A DNA stretch of 64,000 nucleotides from Chimonanthus salicifolius (Eukaryota; Streptophyta; Magnoliopsida; Laurales; Calycanthaceae): positions 29,184,869 through 29,248,868 of the forward strand of contig CM023533.1 in the NCBI GenBank assembly GCA_013350335.1, given 5' to 3'. The notes under the pieces were generated by a model that had not been told where the DNA came from, ran no database searches, and saw only the letters and a list, made by a program, of their open reading frames with translations. Below are positions 34,689 through 47,214 of this stretch, one piece after another. Positions within the stretch are counted from its first letter, which is position 1; every line of letters starts with the position of its first letter. A program made the position numbers and the translations under genes.

Positions 34689-36302
34689 GAAGGTAAGCCA
34701 CAGTCACTTGTTTTTAAATTTGCTTCTATTATTTGTTTTTTAAAGGAGCATAAAGAAGAAATCATTTTCATCTTTAACTGTCATTAACTTTTTCAAAAAG
34801 AAGCAATTTTATTTTTTTTATTTTTGCCATTACTGACTGACTGTCTTAGCTCCAAATCTTGTCATCCCATCAAATGCTATACTTTCTAAAGGTGGGTCTG
34901 AATCCTCCTACAAACAGTCGTGTCAGGAAAGGCAAAACAAACAAAAAGGAATAACTTTTAAAGTCTTCTGAAATTTTAAAACAAGATTGGGAAGAGAGAG
35001 TGTATAAAGAAAAGTCTTCTTCCTTTTTGTCCGTCTTTGACTTTTCTCACCCTTTCTCTTCTTCAACAAATATCTTCTGACTTTGCAGCGGCAGGTGTTC
35101 ACTTCACACTTCACAATTAGAATTTGGAAACTGGGCCTTAGTCTTCTCATAACCTACCTACCTACCTTTCTTTCAAATTATTCCTAGCTCATATTGTATA
35201 ATCAATTGATGTGAAGATGTGGTTTTAATTAAACATCTAATTATTTAATAGGAGGTAAGTTTAACATATAAATATCTAATTTAGCAGAAGGTATGTTTTT
35301 TTTTTGTTATAATATAGAAATCCTTTTCTCACACTCGAAGTGAGACTAACTCTATCAATACTGAAAATCGGATATCTCACACTCAAAGTGAGACTAACTC
35401 TATGGATATTGAAAATCATTCATATATCATGTAAATCTGGAAAGAGTCGAACTCAAGACCTCTAACTTAATCTTAGAAACTTACACCAATTGACCTCTAA
35501 ACCTTAAGTAAAAGATAAGTTTAACTTACAATACAGTATCAATAATAATAATAATAATAATTTATTAATACTGAAAAAGTTGAAAAAAATAAGACTTGAT
35601 AAAGAAATACTGACTTTATTTTTGTATATATTTTTTTTTTATATTTTGATAAAGGATGCAAGCATTCGAATTTGATTTTCATTCTAAGATGCCACGTTCA
35701 TATAATGAACCGTGTTAATCTCATTTGAAAATTATTAGTCATATTAAAGTACCATAACAATGATTTTAAGTACAGTGATTAAAATTTTAAAACTTTTATA
35801 ATTAATTAAAATTTATATATACCTACGCAATGAGAAACAAATCGAGTTTGAAAACAGAATGAGAGAAAGAGGGAGTAATAACTCAAAAATATAAGATTTA
35901 TATTTAATGCGAAAGTGTAAAAAAAAAAAACTAATGACAAGTTGAAGGAGGGTATCAGAATATTCATGTCACGTAATAAATAAGGGACATGTATTAGTAG
36001 TCAAATCCATGCACGTGATGGTCTCTTCGATTCGTAGAAAGTTCATGGAGGAAAAAATAATTAAAAATAAAATAAAATAAGACTTTTGTGGGGCACCAAA
36101 GTTCTTACAGTAAAAGAGGCCCTGATTATTTAAAATCTAATAAAACGATAAAATTACTTTCAAATTTTACTCAAATTAATTAACTTTAACCGGTAACAAA
36201 TGTCATTGCAAGTTGCAAGAAGGTCAATCCCAATTAAAATAGAGTATGGGATTTTTCGAGGAATTTTAGCCATTTAAAATTTTGATTTATATAAATTTTA
36301 AT
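34689..36302. other. Gene-free region with a SINE-like remnant
   Basis: A unit of about 49 bp starting TCTCACACTC is duplicated in tandem at about 35326-35374 and 35375-35423. Next to it, on the minus strand, 35510-35440 has tRNA-like words (AGGTCAATTGGTGTAAG, then TTGAGTTCGACTC), suggesting a SINE remnant. The rest is AT-rich with no recognised content. Confidence 0.45.
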
Positions 36303-36440
36303 CACCTGCTTCAAGAAGTGGGTGGTGTTAGGTTCGAGTCTCAATGACTTCAATTGGTGTGTTTTAAAGGCAGTGGATATCATCTGTAGGGGTTTTAGCT
36401 GAGTTCTCTACGATTTCCAACATGTAAATTTAAAAAAAAA
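36303..36440 (+). repeat. SINE-like family member 1
   Basis: It has a tRNA-like B box (AGGTTCGAGTCTC, about 36331), a CAGTGGATATCATCTGTAGG segment, TTCTCTACGATTTCC, then ACATGTAAATT and an A-rich tail. The same order of blocks occurs at 39546-39660, 55372-55515 and 60600-60766. Confidence 0.6.
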
Positions 36441-37830
36441 ATCTAAAATATATTAAAATTTTAGTTGAAATAGGCAGATAAATTTCGAAAGTTGAAAAGT
36501 TTCTATTCAGTCCCATTGCTTGGTTAACCCATCAAGTTTCCTGGTTGAGCCAACTAAATAATTGGCCAAAGTCGTAGTCCTTGTTATGATTTGAAAATAT
36601 GGTCCAAATGGATAGAGTTGATGCAAAGGAAAGTGCGACATCAACTCGGCCCATGACTAGACTAGTGACACCATTGTGATAGGGAATACTACAAGCATTC
36701 ACATTAGGAATTATACCATTAGCTTAAAAAAAATTAAATTTTTTTTATAGGCATACTCTACCTTTATTTGTTTCAAAAGATTTAATTTTTCAATCACATT
36801 GAATTTTTTTTATTTTGACTTTATAAATTTTAAACTTCTCTAAGACTTCATCTTTATATATGGATTTATTATTACAAATATCACTATATATATATATATA
36901 TTAAATTTTAAAAATTATCAGCTCTTTCAATTGATTTAAAAGATCTTTTACATAGTTTAGACAAGCACAATATTCACTTTTATATTTTATTACTTTATCT
37001 CACTGTTATGAATCAATTTACTATGCATCATTCTATCTAGCATTTTTTCCTAACGTGTCCTTGACTAAAATTTCATATATCATTTAACTGGATGAAATAA
37101 GAAGAACGAATCATATCACTCATAATAGGTAAAGATTCATTTTATCCTTTACCTTTTCTAATTCACTTTTAGTGATGAAGAGTTTGGTTTTTATGTTTTG
37201 AATACCAAGGTATTTATAAGCGTTTCATTTGAATTTTCTAGGTGTTCTGATTAATTCTTTAAATGCCGAATACAAAATCAAGGAGAGTGACCCTTTTAGT
37301 AATGACCACTTTGTTAATATAAAAGAAACATAAAAATCATGAGAATTAAATAAACAAACAAACAAGAATTAGACTTTTCCTAAGACTAAACACATGAAGA
37401 AAATGTCTAAGAGAGTATTTTCCCAGAGAAAAGAGTAATGTTCAGTCTCATTCCCTCTAGCTGGACATGACTTTTAGTTACCAATGACGAACTTGCTAGG
37501 TTGATAAGTTTTGAAAGCAACCCTTTTAAGGGTAAGATGAAAAGTAAATTCGAAGTCTGTCCTTTTTGTCCTCATTCATCATGAAGGCCTTAGAGATCAT
37601 TTCCATTGTGGCATTAACAATAAAGTTTGCTTCCTATTGTAAATTTTTTTTTAATTTCAAAGTATTCAAACATTTCACCTAAATTAGTTAGTCGTCTCAT
37701 TTTACTAATCATCGTGGCAAGTGTAAACCTCCCTATTTGCACACGCCCGATACAAACTATGGGGAGTGACCCTTTTTGTGTTGAAAATGGCTTGATCATA
37801 AGACCTCACACATACAAGAATAGGAATATG
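36441..37830. other. Gene-free AT-rich region
   Basis: A (TA)n run lies at about 36885-36901. Scattered homopolymer tracts occur. No gene or element was recognised. Confidence 0.5.
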
Positions 37831-38230
37831 CAATGTTATCAGAACCGGACCATCTAACAAACCGTCTTTGAGGCATTTTTGATTCAATGTTATCAGAACC
37901 GAACCATCTAACAAACTGTCTTTGAGGCATTTTGGATTCAATCAGGTTCAACCGAATTCAACCACGGTCAAAGCCGGTCAAGTAATAATATAATATAAAT
38001 ATTACAAATAACATTAAGTAAGACACTTTTTACAAATAACATTTAAACTCTAAGTAATATACCAAGATGGTGAAGGATGTGGGATAGAAATGGTAAGACA
38101 CCTATATATTTCAAGTATATCTATTTTTTAATATTAAATTTTGATATTTTGAAGGAGAAGAAAAATATATTTTTTAAAAAAATTCAAATTCGATGAACCG
38201 CGGTTCGCAGCTGCGATTTTATCAACTGTG
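37831..38230. mobile_element. hAT-like nonautonomous element, eroded copy
   Basis: The left end CAATGTTATCAGAACCGGAC matches the terminal sequence of the well-defined element at 43068-45536 (in reverse, ...TGATAACATTG). After it come GGTTCAACCGAATTCAACC and CGGTCAAGTAATAATATAA, also shared with the 43068 and 45801 copies. The first 55 bp are tandemly duplicated (second copy from about 37886). The right end, near GAACCGCGGTTC at about 38195-38206, is uncertain, and no target duplication was found. Confidence 0.5.
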
Positions 38231-39545
38231 ATTGGTATTTTGCTGATAAAAATGTAATAAATTTTAAAATATTATTGATATGGACCACTTTTCTTCTTAA
38301 AATCTTTATCTTTATTACTACAATGCTTTAGAACCAACTTTAAAAAGAATTTTATTTTGTTGTTGTCATTTCAAGACTTGTTTTTGTTTCTCTCCCTTAT
38401 TAGAAACATTATCTATTTTTCTTTTTTCTTTTAATTCAAGCATATGAACATTTTTCTTCTAGAGATATTACTTTTTTTCAATTCCTCCTCCCGACTTTTG
38501 TCCCTTTGACGAGCTTGTTTTACAATTTGCAAGTGTTAAGAGTAACCAATCCATTGTGTAGAATTTTTTTTTTGATAAGTACTCTATGATCATGGTAATT
38601 TGTCTATACTTGTTAATATTTAAAAAAATTCAAATATTGGTACACCAATATTTGCAATTTCTTGAACAATTTGTTACATCTCATGAACTATATATCATCC
38701 ACCATCTTAAAATTTATTGAGTGATTAGTGACATCTTCAGAAACATACTTAGTCACTAATATGTACCACAACGTCTAATTTCTCTTAGTAATTTTAATTG
38801 ATAAGCATAGAATAAACTTTTAATTAAAAATAATAGTTGGCTCTTTACTATGTGAAAAAATGCGACTACTAAATTTAGAGAATAGAATTGGAAAGATAAC
38901 CTCATCAACATTAAATTTAGAGATAACTTCGAATTTGTCTTGAATCGATTTGCACTACACACAGTTTTTTAACAATTCTTTATTTGATATTCGTAGTATA
39001 AACATATCAAGCGTATTTTTTTTTTTTTTTTTAAATCGTCTTCAGATACTTTTCAAAGATACTTCAATTTTACTTGTATATTTGATATAATTATTTTCTG
39101 TATTATACTTGTAGCATATAATGCACAAATTATTCGATTACGTTGGCTATTTATTGTTCATTTCTTTTGTATGTTATATAAATAAAGAATTTAATTTAAA
39201 CCTTGAAAAATTATGAATAATAAATAGATGAAGAAACATTTGACTTCATCACCGACGCCACCATTGTCAAAACCATTTATACCGTCTATGTGGGAGGGGT
39301 TTTTATCTTCCATTCTATCCTATAAAAAACTTTGAAATATATCATTTTATTTATTTTTAACTAAAGTATATAATAAGTAAACATTTTTAAAAAATAAAAT
39401 TTAGAAGTTAGTGTTCTTCTAAATTTTTTGTCAAAATTAAGTTTAAAATAGTTTTACTCTTTTAACATTTTAAAATATTTTACAAAATTATAAAAAACAC
39501 AAACACGTGAAACTTATATATTAATATAGATGAACTTTAACCACA

Positions 39546-39660
39546 TGGGTATATTTCAGCTGGTTGCATTCCACTTCAGGAAGCAGGAAGTTGTGACTTC
39601 GAGCCCCTATAACCTAACTTGATTTACTTTAGGGGTAGTGGCCTCACCTAGATGAACTTT
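39546..39660 (+). repeat. SINE-like family member 2
   Basis: It contains TCAGCTGGTTGCATTCC, a B-box-like GTGACTTCGAGCCCC and TTTAGGGGTAGTGGCCTCACC, in the same order as the other members. It lacks a clear A tail. Confidence 0.5.
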
Positions 39661-41994
39661 TTGTCCATGAATCTTTCAAATTGGATAAGTACTCCTATAG
39701 TTGTATGTATTTGTTTCTGACTTTGTAGTGCATCTACTTTTCATAGTTGAATTTTTAATCACACTACTAAAGAAAATCTGAACTATGAACAGAATAGCAA
39801 TTTGTAAGCTAATTACAAATAATCTGTAATTAGAGAAATGACAGAAATGGCAATCCATTCATTCCCCTTTTAGAGATCTTTAAGCTAATTTTAGCTTCAT
39901 CAATGAATGCACTAGATTCTCTTTTCCAAGTTGAGGTAAGTAACCTGCATTGGATATTTAACTGTCCTATTTACAGAAGATATCATTTGAAAAATTAGAG
40001 AATATATGAATCTCACACATTTGAAATTTGAAATGAAATGGTCACACATGTGGGATTCGTGTTGCATGTTGAAATGTGAGAAATCCGTCAGTCACAAGGC
40101 CAAAGAACCCTAATATTAGAGCCCCCCATGTCATTTTTATAATAAAGTGAAATTATATGAGTTTAAAAAGTATAAATTTTCTAATTTCTATCACTAAAAA
40201 ATGCGTATCGATTAAAATTAGAGAAAGAAACTTCAATGTTTACTTGAAAGAGAAAATTTACTGAAAGAATGAATCACAATCTAGATGCGATGTAATTTAA
40301 AGTTGAAGACTACAAATAATTTTAAGATGCACAAGAAGTCAAAAAATTACTTTATAAAATTCAAGTAAGATAATTTCTTGCAAGTCTTATTTTTGAAAGG
40401 ATAATTTTTAAATGTACCCATTAAGAGGAACTCTTGAATTATTTTTAGTCAAATCTTCAATTATTTTACATTTTAATAATACGTATAAATGAAGTATGTA
40501 CCGATAAATGTTATTTTTTTTTAATATTGGTAAAAGTATTGAGCGAGAAGTGATTGAGATAATGATGTTTTTAATAATAAAAGATGTTGAATTTATCTTT
40601 TTATTAACTAATTATTAATATCATTTAGTATGAACATAAAAGATACAATATTATTTTTGTTTAAAAAAATAAATAAAGATTTATTAGTGAAATGGATGGA
40701 TTCTCTCAATCTCTATCTTTGATACAGATTTTAAGTCCGTGGTACGTTTATATGTGTATTAAATCAGAAGGGGAATGAATGCACTCACCAACACACTGGA
40801 GATGAGTCAGTAGTCATGGGCTTTTCTCCTGTCCTTTCCCTCTCTTTTGTCCCCTTTCTTTTCATGTTTATTTGTGAGTCCCACTCACTCCTCACTACTA
40901 CAACGACACGCCATCTTCCGCCATCTCCCTTTCCGTCTCCGCCTCGCTCTCGTCCCGTCCAAGGGAAGCGAGACGTTTTTTTTTTCTCCCTCGAAAATTC
41001 CCATGATGCAAATAAATGCCCAAAGGTTTTCAAAGATTTACCAGCCCACCCTTCAAGTCATGTCAGCGACTCTTAATATACCTGACTAATATCAGCAATA
41101 TGGATCAACTTATTTATTCACACGCTGGATAGCATTATTTAAATATATATAGTTAACTAATTATAAAATGAAAGTATAAAATTTTAACCAATTTGAAATT
41201 ATTACTACATAAGCTCATAGAAGGCCATTCTTACTTTTTAACAATAATTTTTTAAAATTAATTAGAATATTTATATTGCAATTTTTTTAAAAAAAAAGAA
41301 GTAAGAGCATAGGATCCCTCTTGATGAATTGGCCATCTTTTTTTTTGTGTCATGTCTCTCCAATGGCCCCAGCACATGGTGGACCCACAGTAATTACTAA
41401 TTATCTGTGTTTATTAAGCTTATTTAGATGAGATAAGGATGATATAATTTGAGGTGAGCTGTATGAATTTTGAAGTTTAAATGGCACATGTGATGGATGA
41501 CAAGGAGGACTTCTCCACTGACAGGTATAATCTCAATGGCAAAAGTAATGGAAATATCTATTTATGGATCGTTATTTAAATTTCTAATAACTTTTTAAAA
41601 ATATTACCATTCATAAAGGATTTGTTTATTTATGGGTAAATGGAAGAATTTGTAAAATAGAGTAGCAATGGAGTTGATGATGATGAATGTTAAAATTTGC
41701 GAAGTGTATTAAAATGCCCTTCTATTCATGGATGGAATTACAAAAACGCCAATGGTATCAATGTGGAATTGCAGGAGTTGGATGTGTGGAAATGTTCCAG
41801 TAGTGGACTTGGTTTCCATTCCATCTTGGAAGAAATGATTAGGAAAATGTTCCTTCATCAAATAGAAATAATGATCTATAAACAGTAAAACTGTTTTATT
41901 AGAAAAATTAAAAAGGAAGAAATCTACTAGCTGTTTTGAAGAATTCTAAAGACATTCCTTGAGGGAAGTCATCAACTATGAATACATTAGGTGA

Positions 41995-42095
41995 TATTTC
42001 AGCAAAGACATTGTAAGATAAGTGATTATTCATACAATAAAAATATCAGCAAAGACATTGTAAGATAAGTGATTCTTCATATAATAAAAATACAA
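41995..42095. repeat. 48-bp tandem duplication
   Basis: The stretch TCAGCAAAGACATTGTAAGA through ATAATAAAAATA starts at about 42000 and again at about 42048 with very few differences. Confidence 0.85.
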
Positions 42096-42489
42096 AATTC
42101 AACTTGATTCATGCGTATACTACAATAGGAATGATCTAAAACCTTAAAAATCAAAGTAAAAACAAAAGAAAAATAATAAACAAAATCCAATATGCTATCA
42201 GCCGTCTAAATTTTTTGATTATGATGATGATTCTCCAAGCACAAGAATATAGAGTATTACCCCACCTAGTCCACCTTTTGCTCAAACAATTCCCTTTACA
42301 CCCATTCACCCTTTGTTAACTGGATTTAAATTCAACGGGACTTCATTTTTTAGTAAATTTATACGGGATCAAAAGCTTTTCATAGGTTGGATACAAATAT
42401 TTAAAATGATTTTAATTCTGGGACTTTAAAAATGCTTTGATTGATTCGATGCAGATAATTTTTGGTAGCCTTCATAGTAGGGTTTAAAA

Positions 42490-42810
42490 ATTCGGTTCGG
42501 TCGATATGCATATATCGGCCGTGAAATCTCTCTCTCCATTTTTTAGATTTTTTTTATTTCTGAGTTTAAAAAATAGAAAAAAAAATTTAAAAAATGCATT
42601 TTTTTAAAAATAGTCTTAATACATAAATATCGGTCAGGCCCACTATCGAAATGAACATTTAAAAAAAAAAAAACTGCCTATATTGGCAGATACATATGGG
42701 CGATAAAATTCGGATATCGCCCAATGTTGGTGGAATACGACCGATATATAAAGGGTTTAAAATCCAATATATATCAGCGCGTATCAACCGATATTAAAAC
42801 CCCTGCTTCA
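42490..42810. repeat. Second block of ATATCGGCCGAT-type palindromic words
   Basis: It contains CATATATCGGCC, AATATCGGTC, GATATCGCCC, CGACCGATATATA and similar words in both orientations, like 30770-31150. The interior is A- and T-rich. No coding potential was seen. Confidence 0.6.
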
Positions 42811-43067
42811 TAGTCTAGACAGATGTTTCCAACAAATCCATACTTGTAGTTCCATGTGGGCATCAATAAAAGTTCATACAATATTTCTGTAGATCATTCC
42901 ATGTATGTGGAGAGAGAGTAGCATACCCGTCGCTATGTTGATGTCGACCAATCAATCGCCGTATAGTGTCTGCAATATTAGTTTGTCGTCCACCATGAAA
43001 AGAATAAATGAGAACGACCATTTCCTACTGGAGAAGAGTTATCAAATATCACGTCAAACATGGAAAC

Positions 43068-45536
43068 CAATGTTATAGATCGTCTATCGAAGCGTCTCTA
43101 AGAAAGGTCGGATTAAATAAGTTTTAACCGGGTTCAACCGTGGTCAGAATCGGTCAAACATGTACCATTAATATAAATATTATATGGGATTGAGATTTGG
43201 GCAAAAAATCTACAGTTCAATAACATAGAATTTTCATTATAATACCCAATATAGAAACAGTAATTCAATCATCTGTCAGTTATTCCACAAGACCTTGAAT
43301 CATTTATATTTTACAGAAAAATCATAATCCATAATTATTATCATAATTATAATGCGGAAATTAGTAAATCATAATTTAAACCATACTAGAGTCCATCACT
43401 TAATTAATTGATGCGTTCAGTGTTAATCTTTGAGTGTATTTGCTATAGATAATTCTTGCAAATACAATGCAAAATGGAGAAATAGATGCCTTTGATTTCT
43501 CTCACTTTCTCTTTCCTTAAGTCTCTGTTTTCATGTGCCTTAGGTGATGGAAATTTTCATTATTAATATTTAAATAATAAGTTGAATAAAATTTTAAACA
43601 AAATTATTATTATTTAGTTATAAAATTATTACATTCACTTAAATTATAAAATATCAACATATAATAATCTTTAATTAATTCTAAGATACATATATGTATC
43701 AGTTACAGAATGATTTTAATTGTAAATATAATTGAAAAGATAATATTTACATTAAAAATATGTAAATATTCACATTATTAATAACATAAGAATGAATATA
43801 AATAATCATATTATTAACACATTCATTTTAATAATATTACAATGTTATATTTCCTTTAAGATAATTTCCAAAAATGACCAACATCATTATTTTTCTCTAT
43901 TATTAGTTAATTATGTTAGGCCCTCAGTTTGACCGAGTCTATGTATTGTCAATTCCGGGACCGTGTATGTTGGACCTTTCCTTGGAAGAATGTGAAGATG
44001 TTAGAAGATCTACTATGCATAGAAGAGTCTACACCGAACATATGATTGGCACACTAGGTAAATGGACTATAGTGGACCTTAGGTCAAGCCTAAACATCCT
44101 AGAAATCAATGGTTAATAAAATTGAAAATCTGAAAAATGCTTAGTTTCAGCCTCGAGGCCTCAAGCATTTTGTCGAGGCCTCAAAGACTGTCCATATTGA
44201 GCAAAGGTCGAGACAGTTGTATTTCAGCGTGGGATCACAAGGTCATCTGCCCTTTGACCTAATATCCTTACAAGATATGGTAAGAAAGATTTGAAAAAGG
44301 GGAAACTGCTTATGATTTCGAAATATCCTATATCTCATCTTGTTTGAAAATCATATGGAAATAAGGAGATCCTAGAAAGGCTCCTATGGATTTTGATGAA
44401 ATTATGAATAATCAATTTTCCATCTCTCACTGATGAAAAAAATCTTTTGAAGGTTGCTCAATCTCTAAAGGATAAGCCTCACTGTGATTTGCTGGCATAT
44501 GAAAAAATGGAAACCTTTAAAAGCTCTTTCAAAAGATAGATCTGAATATTGGAAAACCCAACAGTGACTAGAGACCTTCCCCATCCCTTATCTCTCTTCT
44601 TCATCATCTTTTACTAGGAAAATGAAAAAGCATTCAATGCTTATTTTGTGAAGATGATGACCTTCCTCTAGGACTTAAAAACCAGTAATACTTTTGTCCT
44701 AGAACCCATGTTCCGCTGTGCCAAAACTCACTGAAAAATGGATCAGATCTGAAGGTAGAAGGCGTGGAGACATCAACAAGAAGAACACACATTTTGAAGA
44801 ATTGTTAAGGCTCAAGGCAAGTGTTCCTTTTAGTCTTTTTATTTGATATCACATTGTAAGGTGGATTAGAACTTTGTGTTCAAACCACCACAAAAAATAG
44901 GCGTCGAGGATTAGACCATGGGAGTTGAACCTCTATAAAAAATTAGGTTGTACTATTTGGGTGTGAAGCTCATTCATAGTATATTGGGATGACCCAAGAG
45001 TTGGGAAGTCTGAGAGTGGATGTAGGTGAACCGAACTACTATAAATGATTGTGCAATGTGGTTTGCTTTGATGGTTTGATTAATTTGTTTATCACTTACA
45101 CATACATTTATTCCACTGCACATATTGTTAAATTGATTTATTTTAAAAATGGAAATAAAATCGGATCATACCTATTCACCCCCTGTAGGTCTTACATCAT
45201 TCTAGTAACGGAATTTCAAATTAATATTTATTAGATTGGTAATATTGATATCTTAATATCATAATTTGATAACGCATTGCTAGAAGTCTCAAATGGCCAA
45301 ATCATGTAAATATCACCAGCTAATTTAGTGAAAATTAGAAGAAAAAAGTTAAAAATAAATTAATTAATTTTTAAACATAGTGAACTTCAGTTCACAGTTC
45401 AACTAGAAAAACCGCAGTTCAACACAGTTCACCGAGGCTTTTTGCAGGTTTGATTGTCTAAAAGGTTTTTTTTTCCCAAATTGAACCGTGACTGAGGCCA
45501 GTTCGACTGCAGTCCAGTTCGGTTGTGATAACATTG
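43068..45536. mobile_element. hAT-like DNA element with 8-bp target site duplication
   Basis: The element begins CAATGTTATAG at 43068 and ends TGATAACATTG at 45536, so the termini are inverted (CAATGTTAT). The direct 8-bp repeat ATGGAAAC flanks it at 43060-43067 and 45537-45544. An 8-bp duplication is the mark of the hAT superfamily. No transposase was recognised, so it is nonautonomous. A 1305-bp solo LTR sits inside (43914-45218); without it and one copy of its 5-bp duplication the element is about 1.16 kb. Related ends occur at 37831 and 45801. Confidence 0.85.
43914..45218 (+). mobile_element. Solo LTR, copia-like, nested in the hAT-like element
   Basis: It starts TGTTAGGCCC and ends GAATTTCA, and is flanked by the direct repeat AATTA at 43909-43913 and 45219-45223, the 5-bp duplication expected of an LTR retrotransposon. 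The sequence near the 3' end (CCTATTCACCCCCTGTAGGT, then CTTACATCATTCTAGTAAC) resembles copia LTR ends. No internal domain is present, so it arose by recombination between two LTRs. The 67-codon frame at 43913-44116 is not considered a gene. Confidence 0.8.
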
Positions 45537-45800
45537 ATGGAAACTCAAAACCCTATTGGTATATCCTAATCAATTGTTTTAATCGACACATTTTTATTAT
45601 TGTATAATAAGGATTTTAATACGAGGTTAGTAAAGAAATCTATATTTCTTATGTCAACAGGAAATATCATCAAAATGGCTTTTTATTGAAATATCATAAT
45701 AATCAAAGCAATTTATCCTATCAATTTAAAATTGTATTTGTACTTAGATTTAGGTGTCTATAGGAATTGGACTCATAATGTTGGAATTGTAATGTCAAAC

Positions 45801-46957
45801 CAATGTTTTAAAACTAGGCCCCTGGACCGACCCGTCTGAGAGAAAGGGTGGGTTAAATAAGGCTCAACCGTGGTCAAACCCTGGTTATGAATATTATATT
45901 ATAAATAATATTAACTTATTAACTAATAGATAGATGGTGAATAAAAGTCTAAGTTCACTATATTAATGAGTCTATATAGATTATTAAATTTTGTTTATAA
46001 AAATAATAATAATCCATCCATAACTTTAAAAATTAATTATTATAATTTTAAATTAAAATAAATATTTAAACAACACTTGATCTTTGTTTTTAATTAATAA
46101 TTTCAAAGTATTTTAATTTTTATTTCAAACCTAAAACCAAATCTTACCTCTTACTATTATTTAAAAACTTAAATGATCTCAAATTATATGAAAAATGGGA
46201 CACTGATAAGTGTAGTCTCTTATAAAGTTGGACCATAACCATTTCACTAAGTGTGTTAAATTACAAAATTAGAACATTTTTTTAACAATAATAAACTCTT
46301 GTTAAAAATTAATAATTTTTATTTTATAAGAAAGGGTCTATGTCCTGTCAAATTTTTGACGTGCATCACTAATTAACAAGTGGTTTAAGCCATTGATATT
46401 TTTTCATAGGTACAACTTCATTAAATAATAAAAGCAACACTTCAATACTTTGTAAACTGCAAATGGCAACACCAATTCGTTAGTTCTCTTAAAAAGGCAA
46501 AAATGCCCTTAGTTCTCTCAACAATTGAAAAAGCCCTAAGCCCAAAAACTAAAAGCCTTTCTAGGGTTTTTTTTATAAGCGCCGTTGTTCACTGCATAGA
46601 GATGAAGGTGTCCGCATCATTCACTGCATGAGATGAAGCGATTGTAGTTGTAGAGGAAACTGAAAATGGTGGAAGAAGAGATGAAGGGAAACTGTAAATG
46701 GAGGAAGAAAAGATGAAGAAATCCAAGAATCGAACCCTTCCAGCTATTTTGCGATTCGACTCCAGTCTCGTCCCATCCCATTCCATCGGATTATATATTT
46801 CAGATATGGGTTTTACATGAAAACAGGGTCACAGGGTTTATGTGAAAACCCGAGTTGAACTACGGGTTGAAGAGGGTATTTAGGGGTTTGAAACCCATAC
46901 GGGTTTTAAACAGACCCAACCCTTCTTTTAGCCGGTCAAGGTTGACAGTGTGAACCC
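45801..46957. mobile_element. hAT-like element, eroded third copy
   Basis: It starts CAATGTTTTAAAACTAGGCC at 45801 and continues with GGGTTAAATAAGGCTCAACCGTGGTC, closely matching the 43068 copy (GGATTAAATAAGTTTTAACCG... CGTGGTC). The right end is not certain; GGTTGACAGTG near 46940-46950 is a candidate. No matching 8-bp duplication was found. The interior near 46545-46575 holds a CTAGGGTTTTTTTATAAGC stretch that looks like a plant 5' UTR start and may be captured gene sequence. Confidence 0.5.
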
Positions 46958-47214
46958 TATACGAAAAAAAAAAAAAGAGAAGAGGTGTGGGTTTCCCTGG
47001 CGAGGGCCCCAAGATTGGGCTGGGGAACTTCTAATGTTGGCATTGTCCCACATTAACAATTTTTTAGAAAAATGCAAGGTTTATAAGCAGGGGTTGAAAA
47101 ACCTTAAAATCGACTAGCCATTTTGAGTGGGGATCTCACCACATGACATAGAGGTATCTTTGATTATCTCACGACGCCCTAGATTTGAGCTTTTAATAAC
47201 TTTAATGATCAACC
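46958..47214. other. LTR-like remnant, no gene
   Basis: From about 47035, TGTTGGCATTGTCCCACATT then TTTATAAGCAGGGG resembles the start of a small LTR of the TRIM type, but no second copy or primer-binding site was found nearby. Nothing else was seen. Confidence 0.3.

Larger units (their letters stand above)
38231..42489. other. Gene-free AT-rich region
   Basis: Several kilobases of AT-rich sequence without recognisable coding exons on either strand. The CT-rich stretch at about 40816-41089 has open frames on both strands of 80-86 codons but no family motif. A SINE-like copy at 39546-39660 and a 48-bp duplication near 42000 are listed separately. Confidence 0.5.

Noticed and set aside
40785..41089. 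Three overlapping open frames on both strands
   Set aside because: They arise from a CT-rich, stop-poor tract; none carries a motif.
43913..44116. 67-codon open frame as a transposase or gene
   Set aside because: It begins at the exact start of a solo LTR and matches no transposase signature.
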